5,656 nt of DNA, from assembly GCA_903881535.1 (NCBI GenBank), contig CAIRTT010000503.1:1-5656 (forward strand). The letters run 5' to 3'. Below the pieces are notes generated by a model. That model was not told where the DNA came from. It searched no databases and worked only from the letters and a program-made list of their open reading frames with translations. How positions within the stretch are numbered: the first letter of the stretch is position 1; the number at the start of each line of letters is the position of its first letter. Of the stretch, positions 1 through 5,656 are shown piece after piece. The stretch comes from an uncultured Armatimonadota bacterium. Lineage in GTDB: Bacteria; Armatimonadota; Armatimonadia; Armatimonadales; Armatimonadaceae. The translations under genes and the position numbers were made by a program.

Positions 1-338
1 ACAGGGACTTTGGCATTGATGTCATTTTCGCCGGAATAGAGAACCACAACCCGTGGCTTATATTGCAAGGCGACACGGTCGATATAAAAGACAGCATCTG
101 CGAGCTCGGAACCTCCAAAGCCCATATTGATGACGGGGATTCCGTTGAAGTCTTTGGAGAGAGTTTTCCAGTTTTTGATGCTGGAGCTGCCGGTGAAGAC
201 AACGCCCCCGTGAAGGTCAGGACGTTTTGCGGCTTTGGCTTCGAGCTTAGCGATTTCCGCATCCCATTGTTCATGTTTAGCGGGCTTAGGTGGAGCGATG
301 AGTGAGAGTGCGAGAGCTACTGCGATCCAAGGGTTCAT
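1..338 (-). CDS. SGNH/GDSL-type hydrolase, N-terminal part (cut by left edge)
   Basis: The first 112 codons of a minus-strand gene are visible; the rest lies beyond the left edge. The protein starts with a short hydrophobic stretch (residues 3-15, WIAVALALSLIAP), which suggests export or a membrane anchor, though no clear signal-peptidase site is seen. Three SGNH blocks follow in order: block I as FTGSSSIKNW (48-57) with the nucleophile serine in a GSSS rather than GDSL context; block II as NMGFGGSELAD (71-81), giving the glycine; and block III as YSGENDI (101-107), giving the oxyanion-hole asparagine. The catalytic Asp-His pair should lie in the missing C-terminal part. Families of this kind are esterases or acetylhydrolases, often acting on carbohydrate esters, but the substrate cannot be read here. 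The ATG is preceded by GGAG nine bases upstream. It lies 39 bases after the SDR gene on the same strand, so co-transcription is likely. Confidence 0.85.
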   Translation of the reverse strand, partial: MNPWIAVALALSLIAPPKPAKHEQWDAEIAKLEAKAAKRPDLHGGVVFTGSSSIKNWKTLSKDFNGIPVINMGFGGSELADAVFYIDRVALQYKPRVVVLYSGENDINAKVP

Positions 339-377
339 CGGGGATGTCTCCAAAACGTTATGAACGGGGTTGTGTGT

Positions 378-1256
378 TTAGGATGCTTCGGGAATCCGTC
401 CCGGTGCCCAGAGGTTACGGACATCCTCGCCGCGCCGATGGCGTTGCTGAAGATCTGTCAAAAACTCCGGAAATCCGATGGCCGGCTTCCAGCCCGTCAG
501 TGCGTAGATTTTACTGAGGTCATGTTGTTCGACTTCCGCAGGTACATCGATGCCGTAGGCATCGATAAGCTCGGTGCTGCCGGCAACAACCTGCTCGCAC
601 CAGACTTCCCAATAGGTCGTAAATTTCTGCAGCACGACAGACGGGATGCCATGATCGGTGTGGACAACGCTGCTAAAGATTGTGTATCGGCCTTCAATTC
701 CGGCGGAGATCGCTGCGACATTGGATGCAGCAACATCACGGACATCGACTCCGTTGCGCAACAGCTTTGCGCCGAAGTCGAGGTATCGCTTGGGTACGAA
801 GTCGTGGTAGCGAAGCATCGCAACCGCAGCCCCAGTTTGGACATGGTAGCCACGGCACATTTCTTCGCCGACCACTTTAGTCACGCTGTAAACCGAGCCG
901 TGTCCATAGGCCATCGAGGATGCGTAGACAACGGTGCGGATGTTTTGGCGTTTGCAGGCCTGGAGGATGTTAAATGTACCATCGGTGTTGACAGCCCAAA
1001 TGGTGTCATCTGAGACGGGGGGTATGTGACCACAGTGCCAGGCTGCGAGGTGAATAACGGCATCCATTCCGTCTACCGCGGAATCACAATCACTGGGTGT
1101 ACGTGTGTCGCACCGTGTGAACTCCGCACCTTCAGGGATGTAAGCCGGTCGTGAAACATCCGCCATCCGGACACGAAAGCCAGCAGCGAGCAGAGCATTT
1201 GTTGTTTCGAGCCCTGCAATTCCAGATGCTCCTGTGACCAGTATAAATGCGCTCAT
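378..1256 (-). CDS. NAD(P)-dependent epimerase/dehydratase-like extended SDR
   Basis: A 292-residue protein of the extended short-chain dehydrogenase/reductase family, a normal length for nucleotide-sugar epimerase/dehydratase relatives. Visible motifs are the Rossmann glycine motif TGASGIAG (8-15), an acidic residue at the end of strand beta2 (MAD, D33) that suits NAD over NADP, HLAAW (69-73), the NTDGT helix (90-94), the active-site serine region YASSMAYG (111-118) and the catalytic pair Y123-xxx-K127 (YSVTK). DVRDVAASNV (171-180) and LTGWKPAIGF (253-262) match the substrate-domain and C-terminal signatures of the group. Only about nine residues separate the serine from the tyrosine, whereas GalE-type enzymes have about 25, so the substrate loop is shortened. 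The start codon has a purine-rich AGGATAGGGG stretch upstream that can act as a Shine-Dalgarno. The SGNH hydrolase gene follows closely. The substrate is unknown; sugar or nucleotide-sugar chemistry is the family-based guess. Confidence 0.9.
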   Translation of the reverse strand: MSAFILVTGASGIAGLETTNALLAAGFRVRMADVSRPAYIPEGAEFTRCDTRTPSDCDSAVDGMDAVIHLAAWHCGHIPPVSDDTIWAVNTDGTFNILQACKRQNIRTVVYASSMAYGHGSVYSVTKVVGEEMCRGYHVQTGAAVAMLRYHDFVPKRYLDFGAKLLRNGVDVRDVAASNVAAISAGIEGRYTIFSSVVHTDHGIPSVVLQKFTTYWEVWCEQVVAGSTELIDAYGIDVPAEVEQHDLSKIYALTGWKPAIGFPEFLTDLQQRHRRGEDVRNLWAPGRIPEAS

Positions 1257-1558
1257 CGAACCCCTATCCTATCAAATTGCAGTGGAAACTTTCCGGATAA
1301 TGGCGACATTCAGCTTATTGAATACGCAACATTATCAGAGTTTCTATGTCGGATTAGCCTTGAGGCTTGACCGGGCCTAGTTCCTATCGCACGTGCAAGT
1401 CTCCGCAGGAATCGATATTGGTCGTAGCAATAGGGGTTCTCAGACGTTCCTGATTTCCGTGGGGTGTAGCGGTTTCAGATCCTTCATTGCGTTTCGCCAA
1501 AAAACGAATAACCCGGCGGTTTCCCGCCGGGCTTTTCGTTTTCAAACCAAGTAGAAAA
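1257..1558. other. Intergenic region without a recognised gene
   Basis: About 300 bases lie between the two minus-strand genes. The right end carries the terminator listed separately. The left part must hold the promoter of the SDR gene if that gene is not read through from upstream, but I could not find a convincing -35/-10 pair. An 8-base palindrome GCACGTGC sits at 1389-1396. No tRNA-like cloverleaf, no riboswitch that I recognise and no credible small coding frame was seen. Confidence 0.6.
1501..1542 (-). terminator. Strong hairpin terminator, potentially bidirectional
   Basis: CCCGGCGG (1512-1519) pairs perfectly with CCGCCGGG (1524-1531) around a four-base loop, which reads GAAA on the minus strand. 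The flanks also pair: AAAACGAA (1501-1508) is the exact complement of TTCGTTTT (1535-1542). On the minus strand the stem is followed by a T-rich stretch, as expected for an intrinsic terminator. It starts about 17 bases past the stop codon of the exported repeat protein. The plus strand also has a T-rich tail (CTTTTCGTTTT), so it could stop transcription from either side. Confidence 0.9.
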
Positions 1559-2698
1559 CTACTTCTTCTTGAACGTGATCTCGCCGAACGGGGTGTTCGC
1601 GGAGATACCTTCAATCTTGCCATCCTTGCTGCGGGTGAACTTCAGAGCAAAGTTCATTTCCTTGAGCTGGTCAGACACGAACTCGTCTTTATCATTGAGT
1701 TCTACTGTCAAATCGGGCTGACCTTCGGCTTGGAGGACAAGCTTGCCATCCTTGACAGTCAGCTTGATCTCAGGTGCGCCAGCAAAGTCGGTGACATAGC
1801 TGCCTTCTGCACCCTTGAGCTTTTCAGAAACTGCGGGTGCAGCCTTAGGAGCTTCTGGGAGTTTGACAAATGTCTTACGGGTCCAGGTCATTGTGCCAAG
1901 AGGTGACTCAGCCGAGATACCAGTGACTTTGCCTTCTTTGTCCTTGACGAGCTTAGCCGTTACGCCTTCAGGTAAAGTCTTTCCCTTAATCTCATCCTTT
2001 TCGGTGACTTCGATCTCGTAGTCAGGTTGATTTTCGATGGAAAGAATAAACTTGCCGTTGTCGTACTTGATTTCGCCATCGCCAACAGGTCCCTGCATGT
2101 CAACGGAGTACTTGCCCAGAATGTCTGGAAGTTTCTTTGTCTCGGCTGGCTTCTCGGCAGGCTTCTCGGCTGGTTTTTCAGCTGGCTTCTCGGCTGGCTT
2201 CTCGACAGGCTTAGCAGCGACGGTCAGAGGGGTAGCGCCGTCCTTTTGAAACTGAACCTTGTTGCCTTGGAATGTCAGATCGATGCCGTTTGGCTTCTTG
2301 TCTGCATCACGGATGATTTTTGCATCGACCTGTCCAGCAAGAATCGGATTGTAGAGCGAATCGTCGGTCTTCAGCTCAACAGGAATCGCAGGATATCCAG
2401 TTGCCTGCATCGTGAGGGAACCGCCATCGTTGACCAGTTCGATCACATTTGGCTGACCAGAAACCGTGTACTTGCCAAGGACGGCCTTCTCACGCTCGCC
2501 AAGTTCCTTTGCTGGAGCCGGGGTTGGAGCAGGCGTTGGGGCTGGCTTTGGAGCGGCAGGCTTTGTCTTTGCAGGAGCCTGTGGCTTGGAATTACTCTTT
2601 TGCGGCTTGGCAGCTGGCTTGTTGGTTTTGGTCTGTGCAGCAGCTGGCAGTGTGGCCAGTGCGGCGAATCCGATGATGGCAAATAGGGATAGCTTCAT
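1559..2698 (-). CDS. Exported protein with three tandem DUF3471-like repeats
   Basis: A 379-residue protein, using the ATG at 2698. That start gives a classical signal peptide: MKLS, a hydrophobic core (residues 5-18) and an AAA-Q cleavage site near residue 21. An in-frame ATG at 2773 would add 25 polar residues before it and is less likely. Only a GAGG about 14 bases upstream could serve as Shine-Dalgarno. After a Lys/Pro/Ala-rich linker (22-65, including PAPTPAPTPAP), three similar units of about 80 residues follow at 75-152, 194-275 and 298-379. Each begins G-[KS]-Y and has a GKL/GKF- or GSL-type strand, a P-containing turn (GQPDL, NQPDY, GYPAI) and a late basic/acidic turn before G-I, as in KDGKIEGIS. 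Units 2 and 3 are most alike. The pattern resembles DUF3471, a small beta domain usually appended to serine beta-lactamase-like enzymes or peptidases. No enzymatic domain is present. A role in the periplasm or at the cell surface is inferred from the signal peptide; the function is unknown. Confidence 0.85.
   Translation of the reverse strand: MKLSLFAIIGFAALATLPAAAQTKTNKPAAKPQKSNSKPQAPAKTKPAAPKPAPTPAPTPAPAKELGEREKAVLGKYTVSGQPNVIELVNDGGSLTMQATGYPAIPVELKTDDSLYNPILAGQVDAKIIRDADKKPNGIDLTFQGNKVQFQKDGATPLTVAAKPVEKPAEKPAEKPAEKPAEKPAETKKLPDILGKYSVDMQGPVGDGEIKYDNGKFILSIENQPDYEIEVTEKDEIKGKTLPEGVTAKLVKDKEGKVTGISAESPLGTMTWTRKTFVKLPEAPKAAPAVSEKLKGAEGSYVTDFAGAPEIKLTVKDGKLVLQAEGQPDLTVELNDKDEFVSDQLKEMNFALKFTRSKDGKIEGISANTPFGEITFKKK
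2141..2212 (-). repeat. Six-copy 12-base tandem repeat encoding an EKPA linker
   Basis: Six consecutive 12-base units with consensus CTCGGCTGGCTT (plus-strand sense), each with 0-3 changes, encode repeated Glu-Lys-Pro-Ala on the minus strand (protein residues 166-187) between the first and second domains of the exported protein. The unit length is a multiple of three, so gain or loss of units changes linker length without breaking the frame. Confidence 0.9.
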
Positions 2699-2873
2699 CT
2701 TTGTACTAATAACCTCGTTGTTGGTTTTGGGTGCCACACTGCGCATGCGCAGGGGATATCTCATTTCCAGCATACCCTGTTACACGAAACTGTACAGCGT
2801 TCAGCGATTAACATCGGTGCCGTTAACATCATGTAAATTAGCAAATTTCCGCCATCTGGCATAGAGTCCTGCC
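2699..2873. promoter_or_regulatory. Divergent intergenic region with candidate promoters
   Basis: This 175-base region separates the start of the exported repeat protein (minus) from the start of the Nramp-like transporter (plus), so it must contain promoters for both unless transcripts enter from further away. It contains a perfect 14-base palindrome (2739-2752), an 8-base palindrome CTGTACAG (2790-2797), and a direct repeat of TTAACATC at 2808-2815 and 2823-2830. I could not assign confident -35/-10 boxes. A TTTACA with TGTTAA 18 bases downstream on the minus strand is only a weak candidate. The transporter lacks a good Shine-Dalgarno. Confidence 0.5.
2739..2752. promoter_or_regulatory. 14-base perfect palindrome, candidate operator
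   Basis: CTGCGCATGCGCAG is its own reverse complement. It lies 41 bases upstream of the chosen start of the exported protein and 121 bases upstream of the transporter start. This position suits a repressor site for the minus-strand gene. No regulator gene is present in the window, so the binding protein is unknown. If the exported protein began at the alternative ATG at 2773, the palindrome would be coding. Confidence 0.4.
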
Positions 2874-4256
2874 ATGTCTGCACAAAGAAGTGAAAGTACT
2901 GCCGCTCTCAAAGACCCCTACGCCTATGATGCGACCGCGGTGGAAGCACCTCCGGTAACCTTCCGGGATTCCATAAAGCGCATTGGCCCAGGGATGATTC
3001 TTGCGGCATCCATTGTCGGTTCGGGCGAGCTAATCGCTACGACATCGCTCGGTGCCGAAGTTGGAATGACGTGCCTCTGGCTAATCATCATCAGCTGTCT
3101 CATCAAACCCGCGTTGCAGGCCGAGATGGGCCGTTTCACGATTGCAACCGGTAAGACTGGCCTTGGCGGGTTCAACCTGATGCCGGGTCCGAAGGTTGGT
3201 GTTTCGTGGGTCGTTTGGCTTTGGGTGGCGATGATCCTGATGACGTTGTTCCAAATCGGAGCGATGTTTGCAGGGGTTGGGCAGGTTTTACACACGATTT
3301 TCCCTGCAGTCGCGATTGATATCTGGGTTATCGCTCTGTATGCGTTCTCTCTGTGGCTGTTGCTTGGCGGCGGGTATAGCCGGGTTGAGGGCATTGCCAG
3401 CGTGAAAGTTGGCCTGTTCACATTCATTACGGTGCTCAGCGCTGCGATTCTCCTCAAGCGCCCCGGATCGCTGACCGCGGCGGACTTTGCAAATGGCCTT
3501 TCTTTTCACCTGCCATCAACCGGAATGAAGACCGCTGTGGCGGTGTTTGGCATTACGGGAGTCGGCGCGGCTGAGCTGTTTATGTACCCCTACTGGTGTA
3601 TTGAAAAGGGCTACGCACAGTCGACGGGCGAGAATGATTTCACGCCGGCGTGGCGGGACCGTGCCCGTGGCTGGGTGCGGGTGATGCACTTGGACATCGT
3701 CGCCAGCATGATTATCTACACCTTTGCCACAGCGGCGTTTTATTTACTTGGCGCGGGTGTTCTCCATCCTCAAGGGTTGATCCCAAAGAGCAAGGAGATG
3801 ATTGCGACGCTGAGCCATATGTACACGGACACCCTTGGCCCGTGGGCGTTGTGGGTGTTTTATGTCGGCGCGATTGCCACGCTTTATGGCACGATTTTCG
3901 CTGCGACGGCGAGTAACTCGCGTGTGTTTGCAGATGTCACAACTCTTCTGGGCGTCTTCAAAGCGGATGACTATGCATCACGCGTGAAATGGCGAAACCG
4001 CTTTGTCGTGGTGCTGCTGACAATTCCAACTGCGCTGCACTTTTTGCGTATCGACCCGACACAAATGGTGAAGATGGGTGGGATTGCGCAGGCGGCGATG
4101 CTACCGATTATCGCGGTCACTGTGATGACGCTGCGCCAAAAGAACCTGCCCAAAGAGCTCAAGTCAACGGGTGTGACGGCTGTCACACTGTGGGCCGCAA
4201 GCATTGTGACGATTGTGATGATGCTCTTTTACGTCGTCAAGCTGCTTACGGGGTAG
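2874..4256 (+). CDS. Nramp-superfamily transporter with non-canonical substrate site
   Basis: A 460-residue integral membrane protein with about eleven hydrophobic segments (roughly 36-58, 64-82, 110-138, 146-167, 174-194, 218-245, 268-295, 322-345, 376-394, 398-420, 431-457), the usual Nramp architecture and length. Segment 1 begins with the family-typical GPG (38-40) and ends with GAEVG, like the GA..G after the classical motif. Where Mn/Fe transporters carry DPGN, this protein has GSGE (49-52). In segment 6 the canonical MPH is replaced by MYPYWCIEKGYA (237-248). Those positions provide the Asp, Asn and Met ligands in characterised Nramps, so Mn2+ transport cannot be assumed; Mg2+ or another substrate is possible. 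The soluble N-terminus (1-30) is polar. It is transcribed divergently from the exported repeat protein and convergently to the small minus-strand pair. The start follows a weak ribosome site; no better in-frame start is evident. Confidence 0.88.
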   Translation: MSAQRSESTAALKDPYAYDATAVEAPPVTFRDSIKRIGPGMILAASIVGSGELIATTSLGAEVGMTCLWLIIISCLIKPALQAEMGRFTIATGKTGLGGFNLMPGPKVGVSWVVWLWVAMILMTLFQIGAMFAGVGQVLHTIFPAVAIDIWVIALYAFSLWLLLGGGYSRVEGIASVKVGLFTFITVLSAAILLKRPGSLTAADFANGLSFHLPSTGMKTAVAVFGITGVGAAELFMYPYWCIEKGYAQSTGENDFTPAWRDRARGWVRVMHLDIVASMIIYTFATAAFYLLGAGVLHPQGLIPKSKEMIATLSHMYTDTLGPWALWVFYVGAIATLYGTIFAATASNSRVFADVTTLLGVFKADDYASRVKWRNRFVVVLLTIPTALHFLRIDPTQMVKMGGIAQAAMLPIIAVTVMTLRQKNLPKELKSTGVTAVTLWAASIVTIVMMLFYVVKLLTG

Positions 4257-4312
4257 TTGGATAACGGGCCCGCACACGACATCAGGAATCCTTGATCAGC
4301 GTAACACTCGTC

Positions 4313-4522
4313 CTACGGGTCTTGCTTCAGGATGAACAGCTTGAGGATAACCACGCCTGCAGGCAACAGCCACCAGGTCCCGATGACCAGTGCAACGATA
4401 CGGAAAACCAAGCTGATGCGCGGCTTTCCCTGCCTGTCAAAGTCCGTCGCCCACATCCAGGCCGCGCGGGCAAGCCAAACGGAAGCGATGACAACGAGTG
4501 GAACCATTACAGATGCGAGCAC
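4313..4522 (-). CDS. Small two-helix membrane protein, unknown function
   Basis: A 69-residue protein if the GTG at 4522 is used; an ATG at 4507 would give 64 residues. A TAA four codons before the GTG limits the N-terminus, and neither start has a good Shine-Dalgarno. There are two hydrophobic segments, roughly 6-26 and 36-65, separated by a charged loop DFDRQGKPR (27-35). Tryptophans lie near the predicted membrane edges. The frame uses normal codons throughout, with many G/C third positions and no rare-codon runs. It begins 22 bases after the stop of the 138-residue gene on the same strand, so the two are probably co-transcribed. It was not recognised as a named family. Whether it is a real gene is inferred from composition and context. 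Confidence 0.6.
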   Translation of the reverse strand: MLASVMVPLVVIASVWLARAAWMWATDFDRQGKPRISLVFRIVALVIGTWWLLPAGVVILKLFILKQDP

Positions 4523-4544
4523 GAACAGAGTTTATCAATGAACA

Positions 4545-4961
4545 TCACGCGATGGCCGCCTCCCGCACACGGGGTGTTTTTGGAGTGCGAATACGATACG
4601 TCGCGGCGGGCTGAACGGATGCACGGAGGCGCGTAGCAATCGCTGGAATCCCCCAGTGATGCGGCGGCTGATCGAGAACGGCAAGCGGGGCTTGCATCGA
4701 TGCCCACTCGCCAATCGGCATTTTGTCTTCCTCTGGCACCAGATCATCCGAGAGAAGTTCCTCATCGTGGATGACACAGCGCTGCTCTGTCAACGCATAA
4801 ACCCGCCGCGCCGGATCAACACCAAGATATGTCCATGTCCGGATCGTACGACCACCTGCATCGGTAGATTCCGACATCGCCAACACATCCCACGATTGAA
4901 TCGTGCGGGCAATACGGCGAAGCAGCCAGCTGCCATCGTTGTGTACGGTATATGTCTTCAT
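4545..4961 (-). CDS. Hypothetical protein, 138 residues
   Basis: The start at 4961 is chosen because GGAGG sits eight bases upstream; the longer frame to 5063 would add 34 residues across the intergenic region with no ribosome site. The protein begins MKTYTVHNDGSWLLRRIART and has no signal peptide or membrane segment, so it is likely cytoplasmic. A middle part looks beta-rich (TIRTWTYLGVD, 39-49; RRVYALTEQRCVIHD, 52-66). An acidic stretch follows (HDEELLSDDLVPEEDK, 65-80), and the C-terminus is basic and proline-containing (about 111-134). I do not recognise the family. It is the first gene of a short minus-strand unit with the small membrane protein, and it is divergent from the Gfo/Idh/MocA gene. 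Confidence 0.75.
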   Translation of the reverse strand: MKTYTVHNDGSWLLRRIARTIQSWDVLAMSESTDAGGRTIRTWTYLGVDPARRVYALTEQRCVIHDEELLSDDLVPEEDKMPIGEWASMQAPLAVLDQPPHHWGIPAIATRLRASVQPAATYRIRTPKTPRVREAAIA

Positions 4962-4969
4962 ACAGATGT

Positions 4970-4974
4970 CCTCC
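4970..4974 (-). promoter_or_regulatory. Ribosome binding site that sets the 138-residue gene's start
   Basis: GGAGG on the minus strand lies eight bases before the ATG at 4961. It is the strongest Shine-Dalgarno in the window and is the reason the shorter start was chosen over the upstream in-frame ATG at 5063. Confidence 0.8.
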
Positions 4975-5068
4975 AAAAACAAGTGCGTTACGATGGATAA
5001 CTCTTGTGGATAGTGGGAATCCGGAAGGGGTTGCGGTAAAAATGTTTGCCGAATGTTTGCCAAATTTC

Positions 5069-5073
5069 AGGAG
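5069..5073 (+). promoter_or_regulatory. Ribosome binding site of the Gfo/Idh/MocA gene
   Basis: AGGAG lies seven bases before the ATG at 5081, which supports that start codon. Confidence 0.8.
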
Positions 5074-5080
5074 CCGAAAA

Positions 5081-5656
5081 ATGCGAAACAAAATTAGAAT
5101 CGGGATCATCGGATGCGGACAAATTGCGCAGCAGCATTTGCTGAATTACGCAGCGATCCCGGATGCCGAAGTCGTTGCCATCGCCGACAGTGATTCCGAA
5201 ACCCTCGCAGCAACCGCAGCCAAATTTGGCATTGCGGAAACCTACAGCACCCTTCAGGAGCTGCTTGATAACGCATCCCTGGATGCCGTCGATGTTTGCC
5301 TCCACAACAACTACCACGCCGATGCCGCCATCCGAGTGCTGGAAGCGGGTCTGCATTGCTACTCTGAAAAGCCGATGGCCGGTTCGTACGCGGATGCCCT
5401 TGCGATGCTGGATGCATCCCATCGGACTGGCAACATGCTCCATATCCAGCTAGCGCTCATCTACTCGGATGAAACCCGTGCAGCCAAAACTCTCATAGAT
5501 GGCGGTGCAATCGGCGATGCGTATTACGCTCGTGCGACCGGGCATCGGCGACGTGGGCGGCCGTACGTGGATGGCTATGGCAAACCCAGTTTTGTCCAGC
5601 GCGATATTGCGGCAGGCGGTGCCCTCTTCGATATGGGCGTTTATCACATTTCCGAA
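5081..5656 (+). CDS. Gfo/Idh/MocA-family oxidoreductase, N-terminal part (cut by right edge)
   Basis: 192 codons are open to the right edge; family members are usually about 330-380 residues, so roughly half is present. The N-terminal Rossmann domain shows RIGIIGCGQIAQ (6-17, the GxGxxA-type dinucleotide motif), an acidic residue after beta2 (AIAD, D36) that favours NAD, and the hallmark DVCLHNNYHADAAIRVLEAG (71-90) followed by EKP (96-98) with its catalytic lysine. GGALFDMGVYH (179-189) is the start of the C-terminal alpha/beta domain and supplies the conserved D184 and H189 used in sugar binding and catalysis. These enzymes oxidise or reduce sugars, inositols or related polyols with NAD(P). 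The particular substrate cannot be told. A perfect AGGAG precedes the start. The gene is transcribed divergently from the 138-residue hypothetical gene. Confidence 0.93.
   Translation, partial: MRNKIRIGIIGCGQIAQQHLLNYAAIPDAEVVAIADSDSETLAATAAKFGIAETYSTLQELLDNASLDAVDVCLHNNYHADAAIRVLEAGLHCYSEKPMAGSYADALAMLDASHRTGNMLHIQLALIYSDETRAAKTLIDGGAIGDAYYARATGHRRRGRPYVDGYGKPSFVQRDIAAGGALFDMGVYHISE

Larger units (their letters stand above)
4962..5080. promoter_or_regulatory. Divergent intergenic region with direct repeat
   Basis: These 119 bases separate the start of the 138-residue protein (minus) from the start of the Gfo/Idh/MocA oxidoreductase (plus) and should hold both promoters. Two exact copies of AATGTTTGCC occur at 5041-5050 and 5052-5061, 11 bases apart, just upstream of the oxidoreductase ribosome site. 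No clear sigma-70 boxes were identified. Confidence 0.5.

Noticed and set aside
360..1013. Plus-strand open frame of 217 codons
   Set aside because: It lies opposite the SDR gene, whose motifs are complete; the plus-strand translation shows no family features and is a shadow frame.
1258..1439. 10-base inverted repeat GAACCCCTAT (1258-1267) and ATAGGGGTTC (1430-1439)
   Set aside because: The arms are short and about 160 bases apart with no mobile-element features or target duplications between or around them; chance is a sufficient explanation.
2027..2686. Plus-strand open frame of 219 codons rich in Leu, Trp and Gly
   Set aside because: It is the mirror of the repeat linkers and signal peptide of the exported protein; its composition is a by-product of Pro/Ala/Lys codons on the other strand.
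4281..4296. Imperfect hairpin after the transporter gene (ATCAGG / CTTGAT)
   Set aside because: The stem is only six pairs with a wobble and has no T-rich tail, so it is not a supported terminator. The nearby CGGGCCCG (4265-4272) also lacks a tail.
5004..5013. DnaA-box-like TGTGGATAG in the second divergent gap
   Set aside because: It is a single imperfect match with no cluster of boxes, no AT-rich unwinding element and no replication genes nearby, so no origin is claimed.
4545..5063. Longer version of the hypothetical protein starting at 5063
   Set aside because: The extension crosses the intergenic region, lacks a ribosome site and ignores the GGAGG placed correctly for the ATG at 4961.

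Overview
The window reads as a piece of ordinary chromosome from a free-living, moderately GC-rich heterotrophic bacterium. The mix of genes resembles what is common in Armatimonadota, Planctomycetota, Verrucomicrobiota or Acidobacteriota: a secreted SGNH hydrolase, an extended SDR dehydratase/epimerase, a Gfo/Idh/MocA oxidoreductase, an atypical Nramp-like transporter, and a lysine/proline-rich exported repeat protein. This phylum-level guess comes from family flavour only and is weak. I see no rRNA, tRNA, CRISPR array, insertion sequence, phage gene or origin.

Layout: (1) 1-1256, minus strand: an NAD-dependent epimerase/dehydratase-like SDR followed 39 bases later by the start of a GDSL/SGNH hydrolase that runs off the left edge; the two are probably co-transcribed. 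(2) 1257-1558: a gap without a recognisable gene, ending in a strong hairpin terminator. (3) 1559-2698, minus: an exported protein made of three tandem beta-rich repeats resembling DUF3471, joined by low-complexity Pro/Ala/Lys linkers. (4) 2699-2873: a divergent intergenic region with a perfect 14-base palindrome and a short direct repeat. (5) 2874-4256, plus: an Nramp-superfamily transporter in which the canonical metal-binding motifs are replaced. (6) 4313-4961, minus: a small two-gene unit of a 138-residue protein of unknown function and a small two-helix membrane protein. (7) 4962-5080: a second divergent intergenic region with an 11-base-period direct repeat. (8) 5081-5656, plus: a Gfo/Idh/MocA oxidoreductase cut by the right edge.

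The genes do not form one obvious pathway. The SDR, SGNH hydrolase and Gfo/Idh/MocA enzyme all fit sugar or glycan metabolism, but nothing in the sequence gives their substrates. I do not see a clear undescribed multi-gene system. The points most worth following are the transporter's altered substrate site, the free-standing triplicated exported protein next to it, and the SDR with an unusually short loop before its catalytic tyrosine.
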